Shown here piece by piece: positions 1 to 6,569 of a DNA stretch of 64,000 bases. The translations under genes were made by a program, and so were the position numbers. The notes beneath the pieces are model-generated. The model did no database searches. It was given only the letters and a program-made list of their open reading frames with translations, and was not told the origin of the DNA. How positions within the stretch are numbered: position 1 is the first letter of the stretch; every line of letters starts with the position of its first letter. The DNA is taken from positions 1,674,001 through 1,738,000 of the forward strand of contig NZ_CP029187.1 in assembly GCF_003097535.1 (NCBI RefSeq), read 5' to 3'. This stretch comes from Flavobacterium pallidum (GTDB lineage: Bacteria > Bacteroidota > Bacteroidia > Flavobacteriales > Flavobacteriaceae).

Positions 1-150
1 TACAATTTTTTCGGTAGGAACCAAAACCTGAGAAATATAATCTCCCATACCCAACCTGTTGATTTCAGTCTCGATATAGTTCTTTACTTTATTCTCCTGG
101 CCGCTTACCGCTCTGACAACGTACCATTTTTTCACATTATTTTCTGACAT
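1..150 (-). CDS. nusG: Transcription termination/antitermination factor NusG (5' part only)
   Basis: Only the first 50 codons are inside the window; the rest lies beyond the left edge. The translated start reads MSENNVKKWYVVRAVSGQEN, and the WYVVRA(V)SGQE block is the hallmark of the NusG N-terminal (NGN) domain, which binds RNA polymerase and promotes processive elongation. It starts 15 bp downstream of secE on the same strand, the near-universal secE-nusG pairing, and would be followed by ribosomal protein and rpoBC genes outside the window. The start is taken at the ATG whose complement is at 148-150, directly after the short gap from secE. Identification is very secure despite truncation by the window edge. 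Confidence 0.95.
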   Translation of the reverse strand, partial: MSENNVKKWYVVRAVSGQENKVKNYIETEINRLGMGDYISQVLVPTEKIV

Positions 151-165
151 CGCCAAAATATTTAT

Positions 166-357
166 TTATTTAACGACGCTGAAAAAAGCGCTTAGTAATT
201 TCGTGAAACCTTGGTCAACTCCCCATGTGGCGAGTGAACACAAAACTGAAAAAACAGCAACTACAATTGTAAGGCGTTGTACTTCTGCCCATTCCGGCCA
301 GGTTACATTCGTTCTTAACTCTTCAAACGCCTCTGATATATAATTAGTAACTTTCAT
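166..357 (-). CDS. secE: Preprotein translocase subunit SecE
   Basis: This 63-residue protein has one C-terminal membrane segment (about residues 28-58, rich in V, L, F and A) after an amphipathic N-terminal part containing the conserved EELRTNVTWPEW motif. That is the single-TM short SecE typical of most bacteria outside the enterics. SecE clamps the SecY channel in the inner membrane. The gene lies between tRNA-Trp and nusG, the standard position in Bacteroidetes and many other bacteria. It is probably co-transcribed with tRNA-Trp and nusG, because the terminator after tuf separates this unit from the tuf transcript. Confidence 0.95.
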   Translation of the reverse strand: MKVTNYISEAFEELRTNVTWPEWAEVQRLTIVVAVFSVLCSLATWGVDQGFTKLLSAFFSVVK

Positions 358-373
358 TATATTTTGTTTTTTG

Positions 374-444
374 CACGGGCGGAGGGATTCGAACCCCCAT
401 CAACGGTTTTGGAGACCGCTATTCTACCCTTGAACTACGCCCGT
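374..444 (-). tRNA. tRNA-Trp (anticodon CCA)
   Basis: Read on the minus strand, the 71-nt sequence folds as a full cloverleaf. The acceptor ACGGGCG pairs with CGCCCGT, the T-loop reads GGTTCGAATCC and the anticodon loop is CTCCAAA with anticodon CCA. The discriminator is G, as expected for Trp, and the 3' CCA is not encoded. It lies between tuf and secE, its usual place in this phylum. Confidence 0.97.
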
Positions 445-448
445 TTAT

Positions 449-480
449 TAAAAACCAGTGTCGTTATTTTACGACACTGG
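449..480 (-). terminator. Rho-independent terminator after tuf
   Basis: A perfect 10-bp stem (CCAGTGTCGT with ACGACACTGG) encloses a 6-nt loop and is followed on the minus strand by a T run. It lies 24 bp past the tuf stop codon, so it separates tuf from the tRNA-Trp/secE/nusG unit, perhaps only partially. Confidence 0.85.
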
Positions 481-503
481 CTTTTTAAGTATTATGAATA
501 AAA

Positions 504-1697
504 TTATTCTACGATTTCAGTTACCTGACCAGCACCTACTGTTCTACCACCTTCACGGATAGCAAAACGTAAACCAACGCTCATCGCGATTGGGCTTAAC
601 AAAGCTACATCGATAGTCAAGTTATCACCTGGCATAACCATCTCTACACCAGCTGGAAGAGAAATAACACCTGTTACGTCAGTTGTACGTACGTAGAACT
701 GTGGACGGTAGTTATTGTGGAATGGCGTGTGACGTCCACCTTCTTCTTTTTTAAGGATATAAACCTCAGCTTTGAATTTAGCGTGTGGCTTAACAGATCC
801 TGGCTTAACGATTACCATTCCTCTTTTGATGTCTTCTTTAGCAACACCTCTCAAAAGGATACCAGCGTTATCTCCAGCCTCACCTCTGTCAAGGATCTGA
901 CGGAACATCTCGATACCAGTAATAGTAGAAGTCAATTTCTCAGCACCCATACCGATGATTTCAACAGGATCACCTGTGTTACAAACTCCAGTTTCGATAC
1001 GACCTGTAGCAACAGTTCCACGACCTGTGATTGTAAATACGTCCTCGATTGGCATAAGGAATGGCTTCTCTGTATCACGGATTGGCTCCTCGATCCAGTT
1101 GTCAACAGCTTCCATCAATTCCATGATTTTAGGAACCCAGTTTGGATCAGCATTCAATCCACCCAAAGCAGAACCCTGGATAACCGGTCCATTATCTCCA
1201 TCATACTCGTAGAATGACAAAAGGTCACGGATTTCCATTTCAACAAGCTCTAAAAGCTCAGCATCATCAACCATATCCACTTTGTTCATGAATACAACGA
1301 TTCTTGGAATACCTACCTGACGACCCAAAAGGATGTGCTCACGTGTTTGTGGCATTGGTCCGTCTGTAGCAGCAACCACAAGGATAGCACCGTCCATCTG
1401 GGCAGCACCTGTAACCATGTTCTTTACGTAATCCGCGTGACCTGGACAGTCTACGTGAGCGTAGTGACGGTTAGCTGTTTCATATTCTACGTGTGAAGTA
1501 TTAATGGTAATACCTCTTTCTTTTTCTTCAGGTGCGTTATCAATCTGGTCGAAAGATTTAGCAGCGGTTTTAGAGAAACCAGCTTCAGCCATTACCTTTG
1601 TGATAGCAGCAGTCAAGGTAGTTTTTCCGTGATCTACGTGTCCAATAGTACCGATATTCAAGTGCGGTTTGGAACGATTAAAATTCTCTTTTGCCAT
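504..1697 (-). CDS. tuf: Elongation factor Tu
   Basis: EF-Tu is the cytosolic GTPase that delivers aminoacyl-tRNA to the ribosome. The 397-residue protein shows all G motifs: the P-loop GHVDHGKTT (about residues 19-27), the switch [14 protein letters not shown], the NKVD base-recognition motif and the SAL-type motif (GSALGG). Domains 2 and 3 follow, ending with the conserved GAGQVTEI. Length and sequence are entirely typical. The start [20 protein letters not shown] is the usual one. It lies directly downstream of tRNA-Thr, the ancient thrU-tyrU-glyT-thrT-tufB arrangement, and a strong hairpin follows the stop codon. Confidence 0.99.
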   Translation of the reverse strand: MAKENFNRSKPHLNIGTIGHVDHGKTTLTAAITKVMAEAGFSKTAAKSFDQIDNAPEEKERGITINTSHVEYETANRHYAHVDCPGHADYVKNMVTGAAQMDGAILVVAATDGPMPQTREHILLGRQVGIPRIVVFMNKVDMVDDAELLELVEMEIRDLLSFYEYDGDNGPVIQGSALGGLNADPNWVPKIMELMEAVDNWIEEPIRDTEKPFLMPIEDVFTITGRGTVATGRIETGVCNTGDPVEIIGMGAEKLTSTITGIEMFRQILDRGEAGDNAGILLRGVAKEDIKRGMVIVKPGSVKPHAKFKAEVYILKKEEGGRHTPFHNNYRPQFYVRTTDVTGVISLPAGVEMVMPGDNLTIDVALLSPIAMSVGLRFAIREGGRTVGAGQVTEIVE

Positions 1698-1752
1698 TTT
1701 ACTTAATTTTTAATCTTAGTTATATAATAATATTAGTGTTCTTACTAAATTG

Positions 1753-1824
1753 AGCCAACTACGGGAATTGAACCCGTGACCTCTTCCTTACCAAGGAAGC
1801 ACTCTACCCCTGAGCTAAGTCGGC
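1753..1824 (-). tRNA. tRNA-Thr (anticodon GGT)
   Basis: On the minus strand the 72-nt sequence gives an acceptor GCCGACT pairing with AGTTGGC, a D-arm with AGCTCAGGGGTAGAG, an anticodon loop with GGT and a T-loop GGTTCAATTCC. It is immediately upstream of tuf, the classical location of this isoacceptor. CCA is not encoded. Confidence 0.96.
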
Positions 1825-1888
1825 AAGGATGAAAAGAAATTCCAATATTGAAATTCCAAATCCAATATCTTATCAGAAGCGTTCACAT

Positions 1889-1916
1889 CGACCTTCGGGT
1901 TATGAGCCCGACGAGC
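1889..1916 (-). pseudogene. Fragment of an initiator tRNA (anticodon arm of tRNA-fMet)
   Basis: On the minus strand 28 nt match the anticodon arm and variable loop of bacterial initiator tRNA: a stem of three G-C pairs (CGGG and CCCG) around CTCATAA with anticodon CAT, followed by GAAGGTCG. By memory it is identical to the same part of E. coli tRNA-fMet. Neither the acceptor stem, D-arm nor T-arm can be found around it, so it cannot be a working tRNA. It sits in the gap where other genomes have tRNA-Gly. Confidence 0.75.
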
Positions 1917-1940
1917 AGAAAACATATTCCTGAGGCGACA

Positions 1941-1986
1941 GGATTACCGAGCGTAGCGAGGTAATCCGTGAAGGTGAAGCTTCACC
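1941..1986. repeat. Hairpin-forming intergenic element between tRNA-Thr and tRNA-Tyr
   Basis: Two adjacent dyads are visible: GGATTACC (1941-1948) with GGTAATCC (1960-1967) around an 11-nt loop, and a perfect 14-base palindrome GGTGAAGCTTCACC at 1973-1986, followed by a run of nine to ten T. Together with the tRNA fragment they fill the 225-bp gap 1825-2049, in which no gene is seen. It may be a decayed mobile or interspersed element. Confidence 0.55.
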
Positions 1987-2049
1987 AAATTTTTTTTTTC
2001 GCCAGCTTACGAAAGCAAAGCTTCGACGCTGTCTCAATCAAAAATTTTG

Positions 2050-2130
2050 TGGGGAGAGCAGGATTCGAACCTGCGAAGTTCTCACAGCAGATTTACAGTC
2101 TGCCCTCGTTGGCCGCTTGAGTATCTCCCC
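2050..2130 (-). tRNA. tRNA-Tyr (anticodon GTA)
   Basis: An 81-nt class II tRNA on the minus strand: the acceptor GGGGAGA pairs with TCTCCCC, a long variable arm follows the anticodon stem, the anticodon loop contains GTA, and the T-loop is GGTTCGAATCC. The discriminator is A. It keeps its usual position second in the tRNA string upstream of tuf. Confidence 0.96.
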
Positions 2131-2182
2131 GTTTTTAACCAATATTTAAATGAACAAATCCCGAATTTATCTGGGAAAATGG

Positions 2183-2256
2183 AGCCGATAGAGGGACTCG
2201 AACCCACGACCTGCTGATTACAAATCAGCTGCTCTAGCCAACTGAGCTACACCGGC
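2183..2256 (-). tRNA. tRNA-Thr (anticodon TGT)
   Basis: On the minus strand the 74-nt sequence has an acceptor GCCGGTG pairing with TATCGGC (with G-U pairs), D-arm AGCTCAGTTGGCTAGAGC, anticodon TGT and T-loop GGTTCGAGTCC. It is the first tRNA of the cluster leading into tuf. Confidence 0.96.
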
Positions 2257-2265
2257 ATTAACAAT

Positions 2266-2293
2266 AAAAAAAGTCCGCTATTTCTAACGGACT
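2266..2293 (-). terminator. Terminator after hpf
   Basis: On the minus strand the sequence AGTCCG, a short loop, CGGACT and a run of seven T forms a compact rho-independent terminator. It lies 56 bp past the hpf stop codon and just ahead of the tRNA string, so it separates the two transcripts. Confidence 0.8.
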
Positions 2294-2348
2294 GCAAATG
2301 TATATGTTTTTGTTTGTTAATCAAAACATTTTTCAAAAAAAATTCAGA

Positions 2349-2651
2349 TTAACTAAACGTTCGGATTTTCTCCTTCCTTTTAACTAATAATCGCTCTGCT
2401 GCTTCTATGGAAAGGTCTACTGCCTCTTCAAATGTTTTACATTGTTTCTTCACGAGGAATTCGTCTCCGGGAACATGTATTTTCAATTCTGCTACCTTGT
2501 TTTCCTTGTCGCTTGTTTTCTCTACTTTGAGGAAAACATCGGATGAAACCACCTTGTCATAATACTTTTCCAATTTATTCATTCGCTCCTGAATGAAATC
2601 TACCAGCTTTCTGTCAACAGTAAAGTTAACTGCATGAACATTTACCTTCAT
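2349..2651 (-). CDS. hpf: Ribosome hibernation-promoting factor, short form (HPF/RaiA family)
   Basis: This 100-residue protein has the S30AE/HPF fold signature: an N-terminal beta strand (VNVHAVNFTVD), an amphipathic helix (LVDFIQERMNKLEKYYDKV), a beta hairpin with KVAELKIHVPGDEFLVKKQCKTFEEAVDLSIEAAERLL, and a basic tail KRKEKIR. The C-terminal dimerisation domain of long HPF is absent, so it is the short type. It binds the 30S decoding site during stationary phase and inactivates ribosomes. It lies 28 bp downstream of xerC on the same strand and is followed by a terminator, so the two are probably co-transcribed. Confidence 0.93.
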   Translation of the reverse strand: MKVNVHAVNFTVDRKLVDFIQERMNKLEKYYDKVVSSDVFLKVEKTSDKENKVAELKIHVPGDEFLVKKQCKTFEEAVDLSIEAAERLLVKRKEKIRTFS

Positions 2652-2679
2652 AAATCTAAAATTTAATAGTTAAACATTG

Positions 2680-3582
2680 TCAGGATTGCCGTTGGTTCCT
2701 CGGATGGGCTTCCCCATATACTTTTTTCAGTTCTGCCAAACTGTTGTGGGTGTATACCTGCGTTGAGGCAAGACTCGAATGACCGAGCAATTCCTTGACC
2801 GAATTTAAATCCGCCCCGTTGTTCAGCAAGTGAGTCGCAAACGTATGTCGTAGGATATGCGGGCTCTTTTTTACCTTTTCGGAGACATTACTAAAGTAGT
2901 TATTTATTAATCGATACACAAGCGAATCGCTCATTTTAATACCTTTTAACGTTAGGAAGAAAAAATCGGAATCCTTAATTTGTTCTAAACAAGCACGTTC
3001 CTTTATATAGGTTTGAAGTTGTTGGGAAATAATTGGCAAAATCGGGATGATGCGCTCCTTGTTTCTTTTTCCTAAAACCTTCAGCGTCTGGTTCGAAAAG
3101 TCAACATTATAAGTTTTTAACGTGATTAATTCCGCACGCCGGATGCCTGTGGTGTAAAACAAATCAATAATCAACCGATCGCGAATACCTTCATAACCTT
3201 CGGGATATTGGATCTGGTTCAGCACCGCATCGAGCTCTTTTTCCGAAAAAGGGATCTGGAGCTTTTTTGGTGTTTTCAAAGCTTTGTGCTTCAGCAACGG
3301 ACTCGTCTCGATCTGTCGTGTTTTCAGCAGGAATTTATAAAAAGCTTTCAGTGAGGATATTTTTCTGTTCACGGAATTATTGGAGACCCCGGAATCTACT
3401 AATGAAACAATCCAGCTGCGTATCTGGCTGTAATTGACATCAACTAAATCATCCTGTTCAAAATGGGCCAGCAGGAAATCGCTGAAAGCCTGCAGGTCGC
3501 GGTCATACGCTAATAATGTATGTGGCGAGTAATTCCGTTCCTTCGACAAATAATCCGTAAAAGCCTCCCTGATTTGTGGCAT
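2680..3582 (-). CDS. xerC: Tyrosine recombinase XerC-like
   Basis: Site-specific recombinase of the XerC/XerD type, which resolves chromosome dimers at dif. The N-terminal SAM-like core-binding domain (FTDYLSKERNYSPHTLLAYDRDL) is followed by the catalytic domain with the complete active site: Arg in TTGIRRAELI, Lys in GKRNKE, His-x-x-Arg in PHILRHTFATHLL, His in ELLGHSSLASTQ and the nucleophile Tyr in QVYTH. The length of 300 residues is normal. An upstream ATG at 3603 exists but lies inside the arm of the rpsU terminator, so the start is placed at the MPQIREAF methionine at 3582, directly after its T run. It appears co-transcribed with hpf. Confidence 0.93.
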   Translation of the reverse strand: MPQIREAFTDYLSKERNYSPHTLLAYDRDLQAFSDFLLAHFEQDDLVDVNYSQIRSWIVSLVDSGVSNNSVNRKISSLKAFYKFLLKTRQIETSPLLKHKALKTPKKLQIPFSEKELDAVLNQIQYPEGYEGIRDRLIIDLFYTTGIRRAELITLKTYNVDFSNQTLKVLGKRNKERIIPILPIISQQLQTYIKERACLEQIKDSDFFFLTLKGIKMSDSLVYRLINNYFSNVSEKVKKSPHILRHTFATHLLNNGADLNSVKELLGHSSLASTQVYTHNSLAELKKVYGEAHPRNQRQS

Positions 3583-3630
3583 AAAAAAAACCGTTAGCCT
3601 CAAAAGTATTAAACTTTGATGACTAACGGT
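3583..3630 (-). terminator. Terminator after rpsU
   Basis: On the minus strand ACCGTTAG pairs with CTAACGGT around a roughly 24-nt loop, followed by a run of eight T that directly abuts the xerC start codon. It ends the short rpsU transcript and, by read-through, may set the level of xerC and hpf. Its position decides between two possible xerC starts. Confidence 0.85.
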
Positions 3631-3653
3631 AATATATTTTCAGAATCGGGATA

Positions 3654-3848
3654 TTAACTCTCTAAGTTATCTCTCATGTTCTGGATGTAAGCTGCTTTCT
3701 GGATTTTCATCCTATGCGTTACAGAAGGTTTAATGAATGCTTGTCTTGCGCGCAACTGGCGTACAGTTCCGGTCTTGTCAAACTTTCTTTTATAGCGCTT
3801 TAATGCTCTATCGATATTTTCTCCGTCTTTAATTGGTATAATTAACAT
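3654..3848 (-). CDS. rpsU: Small ribosomal subunit protein bS21
   Basis: This 64-residue basic protein has the bS21 pattern: IPIKDGENIDRALKRYKRKF followed by the arginine-rich VRQLRARQAFIKPS. In Flavobacteriia, bS21 together with other proteins holds the 3' end of 16S rRNA so that the anti-Shine-Dalgarno sequence is hidden; this is established from ribosome structures. Consistent with the proposed autoregulation, this gene alone in the window is preceded by a perfect Shine-Dalgarno sequence. A good promoter -7 box lies upstream and a terminator downstream, so it forms its own short transcript with possible read-through into xerC-hpf. Confidence 0.97.
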   Translation of the reverse strand: MLIIPIKDGENIDRALKRYKRKFDKTGTVRQLRARQAFIKPSVTHRMKIQKAAYIQNMRDNLES

Positions 3849-3856
3849 AATATAGA

Positions 3857-3864
3857 CACCTCCT
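3857..3864 (-). promoter_or_regulatory. Perfect Shine-Dalgarno sequence of rpsU
   Basis: The minus strand reads AGGAGGTG eight nucleotides before the rpsU ATG, fully complementary to the anti-Shine-Dalgarno CACCTCCT. Strong SD sequences are rare in Bacteroidetes. At rpsU one is thought to allow translation only by ribosomes lacking bS21, giving feedback control. The sequence is seen; the mechanism is known for the group and inferred here. Confidence 0.9.
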
Positions 3865-3877
3865 CTCGTTAAGGCTG

Positions 3878-3885
3878 CAAAGGTA
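3878..3885 (-). promoter_or_regulatory. Promoter -7 box of rpsU
   Basis: TACCTTTG on the minus strand matches the Bacteroidetes -7 consensus TAnnTTTG exactly and stands 30 bp before the start codon, leaving room for the Shine-Dalgarno sequence in a short leader. No convincing -33 TTG is seen. Confidence 0.65.
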
Positions 3886-3929
3886 AAAATTATTTTGAAT
3901 TATGAATTATGAATTTTGAATTATTTTTT

Positions 3930-4065
3930 GGGCGTGCCGGCGGCAGGAACGTTTGCAGTAAGCCGTGGCAGTTTGACCGTGCCGCCGTCGGGCTGTACAC
4001 TGCAATTCCTCGCTCGTTCCTCGCTGCGGGATTTCCGCTGCCATCCCTCACGCGCACAAAACTTC
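3930..4065. repeat. GC-rich intergenic element, probably an interspersed repeat
   Basis: About 135 bp of strongly GC-rich sequence interrupts otherwise AT-rich intergenic DNA. It contains CGGCGGCA (3938-3945) pairing with TGCCGCCG (3980-3987) and the phrases CGGGCTGTACACTGCAAT and CATCCCTCACGCGCAC. From memory, such phrases recur in intergenic regions of many Flavobacteriaceae genomes. Short overlapping ORFs here are not convincing genes. The 300-bp gap 3849-4148 otherwise holds the rpsU promoter and a hairpin near the dehydrogenase gene. Confidence 0.5.
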
Positions 4066-4071
4066 AAAATC

Positions 4072-4104
4072 AAAATTCCAATCAACATGCATCAATTGGA
4101 ATTT
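4072..4104 (-). terminator. Hairpin downstream of the acyl-CoA dehydrogenase gene
   Basis: AAATTCCAAT pairs with ATTGGAATTT around a 12-nt loop. It lies 45 bp past the stop codon of the minus-strand gene and is followed by a T-rich stretch. It belongs to a family of AATTCCAA-type hairpins also seen near 1850 and 9090. Confidence 0.5.
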
Positions 4105-4148
4105 GGAGTTTTGTTAATTCACTGCTTACTGTGAACCGCGACTGACTG

Positions 4149-5318
4149 CTATTTCACTGCCGGCTCATACTTCCGTTTATCAAAAATCATTTTCGATAAA
4201 ATCTCCCTCATGATTTCTGAAGTACCGCCACCAATAGGTCCCAGGCGGCTGTCACGCATCAGGCGTGCCAATGGGTATTCTTCCATATAGCCGTAACCGC
4301 CAAGCATTTGCAGGCAGCTGTAAATCGTGTCATCCGCTACTTTGGTGGATTTTAATTTGGCCATGCTGGCTTCCATGACGACATATTCTTTTTTGTCCAA
4401 TCGGGCGACCGTGGCATAATTAAATAATTTGCAGTGTGCGGTTTCCGTGGCATGGTCTACAATGGTGTGCCTTAATGCCTGGAATTTGTCGATCGTGGTG
4501 CCAAATGCTTCACGGCTCGACATATAATCTATCGTATAATCAATCGCATATTCGGCACGAGCATGCGCATTTATAGCCATGATCAATCGTTCCAGGGCAA
4601 AATGCTGCATCATGTAAGCAAAACCTTTTCCTTCCTCACCCATCAGGTTTTCTTCCGGGATTTCCACATTGTCAAAAGCAATTTCTGCCGTGTCCGATGC
4701 CCTCCAGCCTAATTTATCGAGCTTGGTCGCCGAAATCCCTTTCAGGCTGGTGTCCATCACAAAAATGCTAATCCCTTTATTTCCGAGTTCAGGGCTTGTT
4801 TTTGCGGCAACGACATAATAATCAGCATAAACGCCATTGGTAATAAACGTTTTCGATCCGTTCAGGATGTAAGTATTGCCTTTTTTTGTCGCTGTTGTTT
4901 TCATGCCTGCCACATCGCTTCCCCCGAAAGGCTCGGTAATGCACAGTGCTCCGATCTTGTCGCCCGAAATGCTTGGTGCCAGGTATTCCTGCTTGATCCT
5001 TTCGTCTCCTTCGGCATTCAGGTGTGTCATGGCCAGATAAGCGTGGGCCCACATGGCAGCGGCAAAACCTGATGACCTTATTTTCTGGAGTTCTTCGAGT
5101 AAGATCACGGTATAAAATAAATCTAGGTCCATGCCGCCATAAGCTTCAGGATAATGGATGCCAAAGAAGCCCATTTCGCCAAATTTCTTCCAGATAAAAC
5201 GTTCAATTGTTCCTGTCGCTTCCCATTTTTCAATATGTGGCACGACTTCCTTTTGTAAAAAGTCCTGTAAACTTTTCCTAAATAGGTCATGCTCTTCTGA
5301 AAAGTACATCGAATTCAT
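4149..5318 (-). CDS. Acyl-CoA dehydrogenase
   Basis: FAD-dependent dehydrogenase of fatty-acyl-CoA or branched-chain acyl-CoA breakdown, 389 residues, the full family length. The three-part fold is visible: N-terminal helical domain (residues 1-125), middle beta domain with LCITEPFGGSDVAGMKTTATKKG and FITNG (about 125-235), and C-terminal helical domain with AYIDYTIDYMSSREAFGTTIDKFQALRH-like FAD-binding segments and the final GGGTSEIMREILSK. The conserved YxxxREAFG and LGGYGYMEEYPLARLMRD motifs are present. Substrate chain length cannot be told from sequence alone. It is transcribed as a separate unit; the gene upstream (5349) starts a different product 30 bp away on the same strand and could share a transcript. 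Confidence 0.93.
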   Translation of the reverse strand: MNSMYFSEEHDLFRKSLQDFLQKEVVPHIEKWEATGTIERFIWKKFGEMGFFGIHYPEAYGGMDLDLFYTVILLEELQKIRSSGFAAAMWAHAYLAMTHLNAEGDERIKQEYLAPSISGDKIGALCITEPFGGSDVAGMKTTATKKGNTYILNGSKTFITNGVYADYYVVAAKTSPELGNKGISIFVMDTSLKGISATKLDKLGWRASDTAEIAFDNVEIPEENLMGEEGKGFAYMMQHFALERLIMAINAHARAEYAIDYTIDYMSSREAFGTTIDKFQALRHTIVDHATETAHCKLFNYATVARLDKKEYVVMEASMAKLKSTKVADDTIYSCLQMLGGYGYMEEYPLARLMRDSRLGPIGGGTSEIMREILSKMIFDKRKYEPAVK

Positions 5319-5348
5319 ATATAATACTATGTTTTTTAGGTGATTTTT

Positions 5349-6233
5349 TTAGAATCCCAAATATAGGGCAATTATTTTGAATTTTTCAACCGGAAAATCT
5401 TTGATTTTTGTCAAATCCTCAGCGTTGCGGATTTCGCCATTCATACTCCTGAAAGTTACAATGGCTTTTGCGCTGTAATAATTCAGGTACGGTACTTTCG
5501 ACAATTCCTTAATGGTGGCGGTATTGACCGGAATCTTTTTGATCGCAGGCAAACTTTCAATGCGGAACGATTGTTTCAGCTTCTCGATCACATCCGGGGA
5601 AAGTCCCCAGATGAAATCCATTTGTTCCATCGAGACGAATCCACCGAGCTTCTCTTTTTCCTTCAAAATCCTTTCAGAAAGCGCAGGCCCGATGCCATAA
5701 ACATCCATCAGATCCTGCTGTGTTGCCAGGTTGATATCTTTTATGACAGCTGGTTTCTTCTTTTCTGCAGAAGCGAAAGAAAAATTTTGCCGGCTGAAAT
5801 CCTTTTTGTTTTTTACCCAATCCGGGAATTTGAAGTAAGGTGAAATCTTTGCCAGCAGCGAATCGGAAATTTTAGTAACCTGCTGGAATTCCTCCGCCGA
5901 GTTAACATATCGGTTTGTTTTGCGGAACGCCAGCAAACGGTCAATTTCGGCTATCGACATGCCAAGTTTGTACCCTTTGAAATCCGTAATGAAATTCGGG
6001 TTGAACGGATAGATTTTCGGTTTGGTGTTTTTAGAAACCGCTTTGAGCGAATCGATTTTGCCCTGCAGGGCGAGCCATTGTTTTTGTTCTGCAGGATTGA
6101 TTTCCGTTGGTGTGAAATCCATAAAAACGTAAAACAGCTGCAGCAATATAACCAGCGTAAGCAGCAGGATCAGTGAAAAACGTTGGGCGGCATTGAATTG
6201 GAAAAATGATTTGATTGGCGTAGATAACATCAT
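5349..6233 (-). CDS. Helix-hairpin-helix (ComEA-like) membrane-anchored protein
   Basis: This 294-residue protein has one N-terminal membrane segment (residues about 19-39, FSLILLLTLVILLQLFYVFM) and then a soluble part with at least two or three helix-hairpin-helix elements: DINLATQQDLMDVYGIGPALSERILKEKEKLGGF and PVNTATIKELSKVPYLNYYSAKAIVTFRSMNGE-type blocks, plus a more diverged copy (GYKLGMSIAEIDRLLAFRKTN). Such motifs bind DNA nonspecifically in ComEA-type competence proteins, but many Bacteroidetes members have unknown roles. It is likely displayed on the periplasmic side. It overlaps no neighbour and may be transcribed with the PspC-like gene just upstream. Confidence 0.8.
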   Translation of the reverse strand: MMLSTPIKSFFQFNAAQRFSLILLLTLVILLQLFYVFMDFTPTEINPAEQKQWLALQGKIDSLKAVSKNTKPKIYPFNPNFITDFKGYKLGMSIAEIDRLLAFRKTNRYVNSAEEFQQVTKISDSLLAKISPYFKFPDWVKNKKDFSRQNFSFASAEKKKPAVIKDINLATQQDLMDVYGIGPALSERILKEKEKLGGFVSMEQMDFIWGLSPDVIEKLKQSFRIESLPAIKKIPVNTATIKELSKVPYLNYYSAKAIVTFRSMNGEIRNAEDLTKIKDFPVEKFKIIALYLGF

Positions 6234-6250
6234 ATTTGGCGTTTAAAGTT

Positions 6251-6478
6251 TCAGAGGTCGAAGACAGACGTGCGCTTTGCCCGGATCAGGTCCTTGAGCC
6301 GGATCCAGAAAGCGAGTGTCAGGTATACGCCGAACCAAAGCCCGGCGGTCACAAACGAAATGTAAATGAAAAACAGGCGTACGCTGCTTGCGCGCATCCC
6401 CAGTTTGTCGGCGAGGCGTGACGCGGCATTGAAGCCGTGCTTTTCGAAAAAATATTTAAGCCTGATAACGATTGACAT
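6251..6478 (-). CDS. PspC-domain small membrane protein
   Basis: About 75 residues. The N-terminal half (RLKYFFEKHGFNAASRLADKLGMRASSVRLFFIYIS) resembles the PspC domain, in which a short helical part precedes one membrane segment (FIYISFVTAGLWFGVYLTLAF). PspC proteins take part in envelope stress sensing in proteobacteria; many Bacteroidetes PspC-domain proteins are uncharacterised. A longer reading frame starts at 6532, but the ATG at 6478 fits better because a perfect -7 box lies just upstream of it and inside the longer frame. It is probably transcribed toward the helix-hairpin-helix gene, 17 bp further on. Confidence 0.7.
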   Translation of the reverse strand: MSIVIRLKYFFEKHGFNAASRLADKLGMRASSVRLFFIYISFVTAGLWFGVYLTLAFWIRLKDLIRAKRTSVFDL

Positions 6479-6495
6479 TCCGATTGGTTTGAAAA

Positions 6496-6503
6496 CAAAA
6501 ATA
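6496..6503 (-). promoter_or_regulatory. Promoter -7 box for the PspC-like gene
   Basis: TATTTTTG on the minus strand matches TAnnTTTG exactly, 18 bp before the chosen ATG. It supports the shorter start of the PspC-like protein. Confidence 0.55.
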
Positions 6504-6569
6504 AGGTTTTTTCGATACCCCCGATAAATCACCGATTAAGATATTTCATAAAAAGCTACATTTACAGCC

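Noticed and set aside
3583..3603. xerC start at 3603
   Set aside because: That ATG lies in the 3' arm of the rpsU terminator; the methionine at 3582 directly after the T run fits XerC length and alignment.
3909..4145. Two overlapping 72-78-codon frames in the GC-rich intergenic element
   Set aside because: They lack a promoter or homologous look, and the sequence resembles an interspersed non-coding repeat.
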